From Planctomycetia bacterium (GTDB taxonomy: Bacteria > Planctomycetota > Planctomycetia > Pirellulales > UBA7805): a stretch of 32,174 nt of DNA. Under the pieces are notes generated by a model. The model saw nothing but the letters and a program-made list of their open reading frames with translations, did not search any database and was not told the DNA's origin. Shown here one piece after another: positions 24,443 to 32,174 of the stretch. The position numbers and the translations under genes were made by a program. Position 1 is the stretch's first letter. Each line of letters begins with the position of its first letter. The stretch is from NCBI GenBank assembly GCA_021413585.1, contig JAIOQB010000013.1, positions 1 to 32,174 of the forward strand. The letters run 5' to 3'.

Positions 24443-25678
24443 TCACGCCCCTGGCTCTTCCGGCTCGCGGACCAGGGTCTCCATGACCTTCTTGTTCCGC
24501 TCGACCGCCAGCACGATCGTGCGCTGCTCGAGGCCGTCGGCCGAGTTGGCCACAATCGGAATCACCTGCCGGCGATCGGGCATCGCCAGCCGGACGGTGA
24601 ACGAGCCATCCGCGCGAAGCTGCACCGGCTCGCCGCGGAGCGTGACGTGCCCGTCGGGATTCGCCACACCGTAAACGAGCATTTCCGCCTCGACTTCAAA
24701 GTGGAAGCGGCCCCCGTGCCGCGGCAACCCTTCGGCCGCCATCCCAAACCGGGTGGAGATCGGCGAGCCCATCGGGCGGCGGAGGCGCTCTTCAAACAGT
24801 TCCTGCAATTCGCCGTGCGACGACTCTTCCTGATAGCCGCCGCTCATGGCGTAAATCTTGTCGAAATTGCGGGCGACGTCGTCCCAGTTGCGGTCCAGGT
24901 CGTCGCTGGCGTCGGGCGAAGGGGTCGTCACCACGTTGCTGCGGGCCAGGCAATAGAAGGTGTCTCCCTCGCCGCGATAGCCGATCGCCACGCGGTACGT
25001 CAGCGGCGGATTGTCCACATGCAGATACCAGTTGTTCACGCCGCCGTGGATTTCCACGTCGCGCAGCACACGTTCGGCCGAGTTCGTGGTACCGTCGTTG
25101 ACCACTTCCAACAGTCGCAGCACGGGGCGGGCCGTATGCCACTGATGGGCCATCGCGGCGGTCGCCCGTTCGATGCTTTGCCGCCGCAGTTCCCAGCAGG
25201 CATGCAGCCAGTACGAGTCGCGCACCATGACGACCAGCCGGTCCTTGGACCGGGTGCGATGGGCAGGGCTGTCGCTGGCCAGATCTTTGCTCCATTGGCG
25301 GACCTGGTGCGGGGGTTTGCGACCCGCGCCGGCCACCATTCGCGGAGCGGACGCGCCGTTCTGCGCGGCACCGTTCTGTGCACTGCCGTTCTTGGCCGCA
25401 CCGTTTTTGGAGTTGAGAACATGCGTGGCCACCGCGGCGGATGCAGCGCTCGCATCGGCGGCTTGCGTGGAGCGCTGCACCAGGCTGCTGCCCGAACGGA
25501 CCGAGGCGAGCGTACTGCGCGAGGCGCGAGTGGCGGCGGCACCTGCCTTGCGAGAGCGTCGCAACAGCGCGCGGATCAACTGATCCTTGCGCATCGCGCT
25601 CCAGCCATCGACGCCTTGCTTTCTGGCCATCGCGGCCAGGTCTTTACAGGTGCGAGCGCGAAGTGAGTCGGCCGTCAT
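24443..25678 (-). CDS. DUF4912 protein with SAP/Rho-N-like N-terminus
   Basis: A 411-residue protein. Residues 1-36 (MTADSLRARTCKDLAAMARK, ending QLIRALLRR) form a helix-extended-helix unit of the SAP/Rho-N type, often nucleic-acid binding. An Ala/Ser/Asn linker carries repeated NGAAKNGSAQNG units. The DUF4912 domain follows (about 140-265), beginning DRLVVMVRDSYWLHACWELR. The C-terminal region is beta-rich and contains a second immunoglobulin-like or carbohydrate-binding-like strand set. The ATG at 25678 has GGAGGT about eleven bases upstream. DUF4912 proteins are often near glycogen or GH57 genes, but none is present here. Function is unknown. Confidence 0.85.
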   Translation of the reverse strand: MTADSLRARTCKDLAAMARKQGVDGWSAMRKDQLIRALLRRSRKAGAAATRASRSTLASVRSGSSLVQRSTQAADASAASAAVATHVLNSKNGAAKNGSAQNGAAQNGASAPRMVAGAGRKPPHQVRQWSKDLASDSPAHRTRSKDRLVVMVRDSYWLHACWELRRQSIERATAAMAHQWHTARPVLRLLEVVNDGTTNSAERVLRDVEIHGGVNNWYLHVDNPPLTYRVAIGYRGEGDTFYCLARSNVVTTPSPDASDDLDRNWDDVARNFDKIYAMSGGYQEESSHGELQELFEERLRRPMGSPISTRFGMAAEGLPRHGGRFHFEVEAEMLVYGVANPDGHVTLRGEPVQLRADGSFTVRLAMPDRRQVIPIVANSADGLEQRTIVLAVERNKKVMETLVREPEEPGA

Positions 25679-25723
25679 CAAAGGATTTACCTCCGCGCTG
25701 TCGGCTGTCCCTTCGTGGCACAA

Positions 25724-26512
25724 CCAGCAGCTTAGGGCGGTGGGTCGTTACTCGCCCAATAGCGCGGCAATCCGTGGCCGGCTTGAGAAACCCGCGGCTG
25801 GGCCAAAGCGGCCGCCGACGGGACGGAAAAAGGTGTGGTTAAAAAAGTGGATGCCCGATTGGGGGATGTCTGGTTGAATCGACTGGTTCAACGATGTGGT
25901 CGCTCGGCGTTCAGTGGCTTCGATGCTCAGTGGGTCGGATGGAAGCCCCCACAAGGTAGGAGTATTCAACTTGTGCTTAAGTGTCCTAGTTTAATCGACG
26001 TATCGAAAATAGGCAATAAACCGACCCGCCCTGAGTGGGGTGGCTAGGGGAAAATATCCTCCGCAAACAATTCTAGCAAAACAACTTACGAATCGAAACG
26101 GAAACTTTCTCATAGAGCAGATGGCGACTAACCGCGGCATCCTGCGGCAGGAACTCTTAGGCCGAGCGGGAATTCGGCCGACTCGGCGTCGTTGATCGAG
26201 CCCTTGTTGGGTCGGCTTGCGGGTGGCGACGAGGCCGAGTGCGGGGGGTGCGAGCGGCCGAGATTTTGCGCCGCAACCATAGAGTTCCAAACCTCTTAGC
26301 AGAGATTGTGAAATTTTTCGCGAATTTGTTCGCCAGTCCGTTGACCCTCCCAGAGGCTTCGACTAGATTTGGCGACTTGCGGTGTCTTGGGGAGTGTTTT
26401 CACAAGTGCCGCCCTGCCTTGCGGAGACCGAAATTTCCTGCCTTGTTCGTTGCGCTGATGCGGCGAGGCGCTCTGGCCTCGCGGCCGTACTGTTGGTCGA
26501 GGGGCGCATCCT
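25724..26512. other. Long non-coding stretch upstream of the ATP synthase operon
   Basis: Nearly 800 bases without a convincing gene. AT-rich patches occur at 25830-25850 and 26040-26110. Short hairpins are visible: GTTGAA/TTCAAC near 25873-25892 and GGCCGA/TCGGCC near 26160-26180. A promoter candidate at 26341-26369 leaves a leader of about 140 bases before the first atp gene. Confidence 0.5.
26341..26369 (+). promoter_or_regulatory. Sigma70-type promoter candidate for the atp operon
   Basis: TTGACC (26341-26346) and TAGATT (26364-26369) are separated by exactly 17 bases. This places transcription start near 26376, with a leader of about 135 bases. The elements match the -35 and -10 consensus at five and four of six positions. 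Confidence 0.5.
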
Positions 26513-26803
26513 ATGACCACACAGCCCGATGACCGTTCCGCCATGGCCACCGCCTTGGCTTGGGCGTCTCGCGTAATGACCGTGGCCCTGGAGATGGTGT
26601 TGCCGGGGGTTCTCGGCGGATGGCTCGACCGGCGGTGGGGAACGGGTTTTCTCGCCGCGATTGGTTTTGCCTTCGGCTTGGTAGTCGGCGTGGCGCACTT
26701 GGTGTTGATCTCCCGCGAATTGCCCAAGCGGAAGCGAACCCGCCTGGGCAACGATAAAAACGAGCACGATTCAAACGAGCGCGATTCAAACGAGCAAAAC
26801 TAG
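26513..26803 (+). CDS. AtpZ/AtpI-like ATP synthase accessory protein
   Basis: A 96-residue membrane protein at the head of the operon. Two hydrophobic segments (VALEMVLPGVLGGWL and FLAAIGFAFGLVVGVAHLVLI) are separated by DRRWGTG, the pattern of AtpZ-type proteins that help assembly or carry ions for the Fo sector. The tail is charged, with a repeated NEHDSNERDSNE segment. One base separates its stop from the next GTG start, so the two are translationally close. Confidence 0.8.
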   Translation: MTTQPDDRSAMATALAWASRVMTVALEMVLPGVLGGWLDRRWGTGFLAAIGFAFGLVVGVAHLVLISRELPKRKRTRLGNDKNEHDSNERDSNEQN

Positions 26804-26804
26804 C

Positions 26805-27263
26805 GTGAACAACCAACCCAATCCAACTCGACCGCTCGAAAGCCCGTCACGTCGGCTTTGGACGTCGTGCGCCTGGTTGGCGCTGGCACTGATGCTCACT
26901 GCTCTGCCGACGGCCTACTACGGTTATTCGCACAGCGGCAGGCGAGGGCTGCTGGCCGCGGCGTTGGCCGGCAGCGTGGTGCTGCTGGGCAGCATGGGGG
27001 CGTTGATTGCCAGCGCACTGATTCGCGGCCCGCAAGCGGCCATGTTGCGATTGGGCAGTGGCATGGCGCTGCGGATGGGTTTGCCCCTGGCGGTAGGAAT
27101 GTGGCTCGATAGTCTCGCGCAGCTTTCCGGCACCAATGTGTTCGGGATGCTGCTCGTATTTTATCTGGTGGCCCTGGCGGTTGAGACTCCGCTGAGCTTG
27201 CGGTTTGTCGCGCCTGCGCCCCGTCCGGCGAAGTCCACCGGGCCGATCGTTAAGTCGGTCTGA
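26805..27263 (+). CDS. AtpI-like membrane protein
   Basis: A 152-residue protein with about four hydrophobic segments (LALALMLTALPTAYYGY, LLAAALAGSVVLLGSMGALI, ALRMGLPLAVGMWL, FGMLLVFYLVALAVETPL). Position between the AtpZ-like gene and atpB matches the poorly conserved AtpI/subunit I of other operons, which aids c-ring assembly. Sequence similarity itself is weak, so the name rests mainly on context. The GTG start at 26805 sits one base after the previous stop. Confidence 0.7.
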   Translation: MNNQPNPTRPLESPSRRLWTSCAWLALALMLTALPTAYYGYSHSGRRGLLAAALAGSVVLLGSMGALIASALIRGPQAAMLRLGSGMALRMGLPLAVGMWLDSLAQLSGTNVFGMLLVFYLVALAVETPLSLRFVAPAPRPAKSTGPIVKSV

Positions 27264-27308
27264 ATTATTTTCGATCATCGCACAAGCTAAACGGTAGTCG
27301 TTGCGAAC

Positions 27309-28547
27309 ATGGCTGACTCGGTACTCCACATTAAAGACGCGTATTACTTCGACGTGCCCAAGTTCATGTGGCGCTCGGACAGGACGGCGCGCGAGCAGTT
27401 TCCCGACTGGTGGGTCCGCCTGGACGCTGACTATCAGAACTGGGAAGCGGGCCGGCAGTACGACGCGCTGGTAAAGCTGCCGGAGGCCAAGCCGGCTGAT
27501 AGTAGACGCGAACTCGCACCGATCCCGCCCAAGGCGGAATTGCTGGCACACTATGAAGCGTGGAAGCACGAAGATCACCAGCACGCCGGCGTGCCGTTCG
27601 ACCGGTTCTTGACGCTCGACAAATCGCAAAAGTGGTTTCAGCAGCGAGTGGCCGATCCAGCCTGGGCTGCCCAATGGCGCAGTGCGGCGATCGCTGCGGC
27701 CCCGCAAAAGGAATATCAGGGGAAGTGGGAGCCGGCTAAGATCGCCGAATACAACAAGCAGTTGCACGGCAAGATTCTCATTCCGCAAGTTTTCGGCGGG
27801 CAGCCCAAGAACCTTTACGAGCCGGGCTCGGGCTTCGTTGTTTCAAAGTACATGATCCTCGAATTGGTCGTGGCTCTAGTGCTTACTATGATTTTCGTCA
27901 GGTTCGGGGCGAAGATGCGCAACGGCTCGCGCGTCCGCGGACGACTGGCCAATCTGTTCGAGACGTTTCTGGTGTTCATGCGCGATCAGGTCGCCCGTCC
28001 GGCGATCGGCGGGCACGATGCGGACCGATTCCTGCCGCTGCTGTGGACGATCTTTTTCTTTGTGCTGGGCTGCAACTTGTTCGGGATGGTGCCCTGGGCG
28101 GGCGCGCCCACCAGTTCGTTTAGCGTTACGCTGGGGATGGCGGCAGTGACGCTGGGAACTGTAGTTGTTGGCGGCATGGCCAAGATGGGACCTTGGGGGT
28201 TCTGCAAGAACATCGTCCCTCATTTGGGTCTGCCTTTGTATATGGCGATACCGGTATTGATTATCCTCGTCCCAATCGAAGTGATTGGCCTATTCATCAA
28301 GCACGGCGTGTTGGCCATCCGGTTGCTTGCGAACATGGTGGCCGGACATTTGGTGTTGCTGGGAATCATGGGAATGGGCATCGCGGCTGCGACGATGAGC
28401 TTTGGCCCCTGGTTCGGCGTGGCTTCTATATCTGTGATCGCATCGGCGCTGTTCAGCTTGTTGGAGCTATTTGTCGCGTTCCTGCAGGCGTACATTTTCA
28501 CCTTTTTGTCGGCCCTGTTTATCGGAGCAGCGGTTCATCATCACTAA
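27309..28547 (+). CDS. atpB: ATP synthase Fo subunit a, with long N-terminal extension
   Basis: Subunit a forms the proton half-channels against the c-ring. The C-terminal two thirds are typical: membrane helices from about residue 183 (MILELVVALVLTMIFVRF), LWTIFFFVLGCNLFGMVPW, and the essential Arg338 in LAIRLLANMVAGH, with glutamines and acids in the last helices (LLELFVAFLQAYIFTFLSA). The protein is 412 residues, against roughly 270 in E. coli. The excess is a soluble, Trp- and Lys-rich stretch of about 180 residues before the first helix. The ATG at 27309 is used. The extension is open and in frame from that start, with no closer start before the first helix that would fit better. Confidence 0.95.
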   Translation: MADSVLHIKDAYYFDVPKFMWRSDRTAREQFPDWWVRLDADYQNWEAGRQYDALVKLPEAKPADSRRELAPIPPKAELLAHYEAWKHEDHQHAGVPFDRFLTLDKSQKWFQQRVADPAWAAQWRSAAIAAAPQKEYQGKWEPAKIAEYNKQLHGKILIPQVFGGQPKNLYEPGSGFVVSKYMILELVVALVLTMIFVRFGAKMRNGSRVRGRLANLFETFLVFMRDQVARPAIGGHDADRFLPLLWTIFFFVLGCNLFGMVPWAGAPTSSFSVTLGMAAVTLGTVVVGGMAKMGPWGFCKNIVPHLGLPLYMAIPVLIILVPIEVIGLFIKHGVLAIRLLANMVAGHLVLLGIMGMGIAAATMSFGPWFGVASISVIASALFSLLELFVAFLQAYIFTFLSALFIGAAVHHH

Positions 28548-28637
28548 CGCCGGGCCGTGGGTCGGGCGATTTCGTTTAACGTATACTGTGACCAAACGTT
28601 TGCCATACGAGTTGTTCTTTCACACAGGAGAAACGAC

Positions 28638-28949
28638 GTGATTCGCTTCGCAAAAATTGCCGCCTACAGCTTTTTCGCACTCATGGTGCTCGCCACGCCC
28701 GCGTTGGCGGCGGACACTACTAATTCGTTCATCACTTTCTCAGGCGCGTTTGGTGCCGGCATCGTCTGCTTGGGCTCGGCCTATGGCATCGGCAAGCTGG
28801 CCAGCAGTGCCCTAGAGAGCATGGCCCGCCAGCCGGAAGTGGCTGGCAACGTGCAGACTGCCATGATCATCGCGGCCGCCCTGATCGAAGGCTTTACATT
28901 CTTCGCCCTGTTCGTCTGCTGGCAGCAGAACCCTTGGTTGGTGAAGTAG
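28638..28949 (+). CDS. atpE: ATP synthase Fo subunit c
   Basis: The GTG at 28638 has AGGAG seven bases upstream; the frame is open earlier but lacks coding character. The 103-residue product starts with a signal-like segment (IAAYSFFALMVLATPALA, cleavage expected near residue 24). The two c-subunit helices follow: FSGAFGAGIVCLGSAYGIG and IIAAALIEGFTFFALFVCW. The ARQPE loop is present. The ion-binding carboxylate is Glu84. The residues after it (GFTFF) lack the Ser-Thr of sodium-type rings, so protons are the likely coupling ion. A signal peptide on subunit c is unusual in bacteria in general. Confidence 0.95.
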   Translation: MIRFAKIAAYSFFALMVLATPALAADTTNSFITFSGAFGAGIVCLGSAYGIGKLASSALESMARQPEVAGNVQTAMIIAAALIEGFTFFALFVCWQQNPWLVK

Positions 28950-29008
28950 TTGCTCGAGCTTCGCCGGTTGAGCGTGTGTATCTTGGATTGCATCGTGGAG
29001 GAGCGAAC

Positions 29009-29710
29009 GTGCGTAACAGGTTGCTCTGCTTGATCGTTTGCCTTGCCTGCGTTCTGTCATGGACTGTCTATGCGATGGGGCGGGATGCCTCCCCATCGTC
29101 GCCGCCTATGGCACCCGTGGCTAAAGAACCTGAAGAAGGCGCTCACGATAAGCACGAGAGCGAACATGCCGAAATAGGGCATGCGAATGCTGGCGAAAAG
29201 ATGGGCGATCCATCCGAAGTGCGGACCGACTTGGCCATCTACACGTTCTGTGTGTTCCTGGTATTACTCGCAGTTCTGTGGAAGTTCGCCTGGGGGCCGA
29301 TTGCGGCCGGCTTGGATCGCCGTGAAAAGTCGATCGCGGATAACATCGCCGCGGCGGAGGAGGCGGCGGCGGAGGCGAAGCGGCTGACTTCGCAGTACGA
29401 GGCGAAGTTGGCCGGAGCGGCCGACGAAATCCGTCAACTGCTCGACGAAGCTCGCCGCGATGCCGAGCACGCGCGGCAGACGATCGTCGAGGAGGCCCGC
29501 ACCGAGGCGGGCAAGGAGCGCGAACGGACGCTGCGCGAAATCGAGTCGGCCAAGCAAGGGGCGCTCAAGGAACTGGGAGATCGCAGCGCCGATCTGGCCG
29601 TCTCCCTGGCAGGGCGGATTTTGCAAACCCGGCTCAACCCGGCCGACCACGCCAAACTGGTGCGCGACGCCATCCAGCAATTCTCCGACACCGGCGGCAG
29701 CCCTAACTGA
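29009..29710 (+). CDS. atpF: ATP synthase Fo subunit b, with N-terminal signal-like segment
   Basis: Subunit b is the peripheral stalk. The GTG at 29009 has GGAGGAG a few bases upstream and was preferred to an in-frame GTG-like start overlapping atpE. The 233-residue product begins with a hydrophobic signal-like segment (LLCLIVCLACVLSWTVYA), then a His/Glu/Asp-rich stretch (residues about 40-65). The normal membrane anchor follows (LAIYTFCVFLVLLAVLWKFAW), then a long coiled-coil (RREKSIADNIAAAEEAAAEA onward) and the delta-contact end. E. coli b has 156 residues, so about 75 extra residues are N-terminal. Confidence 0.93.
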   Translation: MRNRLLCLIVCLACVLSWTVYAMGRDASPSSPPMAPVAKEPEEGAHDKHESEHAEIGHANAGEKMGDPSEVRTDLAIYTFCVFLVLLAVLWKFAWGPIAAGLDRREKSIADNIAAAEEAAAEAKRLTSQYEAKLAGAADEIRQLLDEARRDAEHARQTIVEEARTEAGKERERTLREIESAKQGALKELGDRSADLAVSLAGRILQTRLNPADHAKLVRDAIQQFSDTGGSPN

Positions 29711-29734
29711 TTCGCAACGGAATAAGCGCCAACC

Positions 29735-30379
29735 ATGGCAGACCAAGCAGCAACACAACCCGAACGCCGGTCCGAGCATTTCGACGTCGGCGCGCAGCGC
29801 GTCGGGGCGCTCTATGCCCAGGCGCTGCTGGGAGCGGCGGAGTCGGCCGGCCAGGTGGATGCCGTCGTCACCGAGCTAAACAGCCTGGTGAGCGAAGTGC
29901 TGCAGCCGTATCCCGCTTTCGAGCAGTTGCTGGCCAGCGAGATGGTGTCGCCGGCGGAAAAGCTGCTGGTGGTGGAGCGGACGTTCACCGGTCGAGTATC
30001 CCCGCTGATGCTCAATTACCTGAAGGTGCTGGCGGATCATGGCCGGCTGGGCTACCTGCGGGCGATCCGCACTGCCGCTGAGCAACTGCACAACCAGTTG
30101 CGAGGGCGCGTGCAGGTCGACGTGACCACGGCGGTGGCACTTGGCGACGAGGCCAGCGGGCTGCTGGCCAAGAAGATGCAAAAAATGCTCGGCCGCGAGC
30201 CGCAATTGGTCGAGCGGGTCGATCCGGCCCTGATCGGCGGCATGATGCTGCAAATCGGCGACACCGTGTACGACGGCTCCGTGGCAACCCAACTGCGAGG
30301 GCTGCGGCAACAGATTCGCGAGAAGAATCTGCAACAAATGGACACCGCCCGCGAAAAGTTCGTCATGGCTGGTGCGTGA
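29735..30379 (+). CDS. atpH: ATP synthase F1 subunit delta
   Basis: A 214-residue protein linking the peripheral stalk to the alpha-beta hexamer. The N-terminal helical domain is RVGALYAQALLGAAESAG, with the middle segment LNYLKVLADHGRLGYL. The C-terminal domain contains the signature VDPALIGGMMLQIGDTVYDG and SVATQLRGL. The start at 29735 lies 24 bases after atpF. Slightly longer than the usual ~178 residues, mainly because of an N-terminal tail. Confidence 0.94.
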   Translation: MADQAATQPERRSEHFDVGAQRVGALYAQALLGAAESAGQVDAVVTELNSLVSEVLQPYPAFEQLLASEMVSPAEKLLVVERTFTGRVSPLMLNYLKVLADHGRLGYLRAIRTAAEQLHNQLRGRVQVDVTTAVALGDEASGLLAKKMQKMLGREPQLVERVDPALIGGMMLQIGDTVYDGSVATQLRGLRQQIREKNLQQMDTAREKFVMAGA

Positions 30380-31987
<1,608 letters not shown>

Positions 31988-32064
31988 TCCCAATTTGCAT
32001 AAACCTGACTAACACTTACCGCTTCCTGCTGATATCCGACAGCCGATAGCTGAAAGCCGCTTCC

Positions 32065-32174
32065 ATGGACGACCCGTCCGACGACATTCCGCTGCAGAGT
32101 GCGCCGCCCGTGCGACGGCCGGAACCTCCTGCGCCGCATGCGTCGGCCGGTTCGGGCTTTTCCAGCGGCGGCAC
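32065..32174 (+). CDS. N-terminus of an unidentified protein (cut by window edge)
   Basis: From the ATG at 32065 a frame stays open for 36 codons to the edge: MDDPSDDIPLQSAPPVRRPE and onward, Pro/Ala/Ser-rich and probably disordered. It does not look like the start of AtpG, which normally begins with a basic helix. It may be an unrelated gene placed after atpA, or a spurious frame upstream of atpG. The 77 bases before it contain the repeat-like ATATCCGACAGCCGATAGC. Confidence 0.35.
   Translation, partial: MDDPSDDIPLQSAPPVRRPEPPAPHASAGSGFSSGG

Noticed and set aside
24371-25666. Plus-strand frame of 431 codons
   Set aside because: Antisense to the DUF4912 gene; composition and motifs favour the minus strand.
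28557-28637. Upstream extension of atpE
   Set aside because: No ribosome site and no c-subunit-like sequence; the GTG at 28638 has a well-placed AGGAG and starts a signal-like segment.

Overview
The window looks like a chromosomal segment of a high-GC planctomycete, probably of the Pirellulales type. This is inferred from gene content, not from a marker gene. The main pointers are a protein with two planctomycete-type cytochrome c domains, a Ser/Thr kinase with a C-terminal membrane anchor, a DUF4912 protein, a secreted TlpA-type thioredoxin with a long helical N-terminus, and many hairpin-rich intergenic repeats.

Layout. Bases 1-3570 (minus strand) hold nearly all of metH, cut by the window edge. 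Divergent from it, 3850-7100 (plus strand) carries a two-gene fragment of an exopolysaccharide/secretion type locus: a membrane-anchored CpsD/ParA-like P-loop protein, split here into three frames, and an ExeA-like AAA ATPase with a fresh 8-residue tandem duplication. Bases 7101-10686 form an accessory island of locally lower GC. It contains a winged-helix-like protein gene, a degenerate class II tRNA-like sequence, a small ribbon-helix-helix gene that ends inside that tRNA-like sequence, a truncated 5' copy of a sialate O-acetylesterase gene, and a rhuM-family gene. The full sialate O-acetylesterase follows at 10831-12252, so rhuM sits between two direct copies of the same ~375-bp promoter plus 5' coding segment.

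Bases 12253-12709 hold nested inverted repeats. On the minus strand follow a TlpA-like thioredoxin, glycine oxidase ThiO and a glutaredoxin-like protein. On the plus strand come a Ser/Thr protein kinase, a HExxH putative metalloprotease, a small membrane protein and the double cytochrome c protein. Minus-strand genes for LarE, a UVR-motif protein, an unknown protein and a DUF4912 protein follow. The last 6 kb is the F1Fo ATP synthase operon (atpZ-like, atpI-like, atpB, atpE, atpF, atpH, atpA) with a good sigma70-type promoter candidate upstream. The frame after atpA does not begin like atpG.

Most genes are housekeeping or lineage-typical. The most unusual part is the 7.1-10.7 kb island. The two convergent small genes there carry the same 24-bp operator-like motif in front of them, read in the same direction relative to each gene. 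This suggests a jointly regulated pair.
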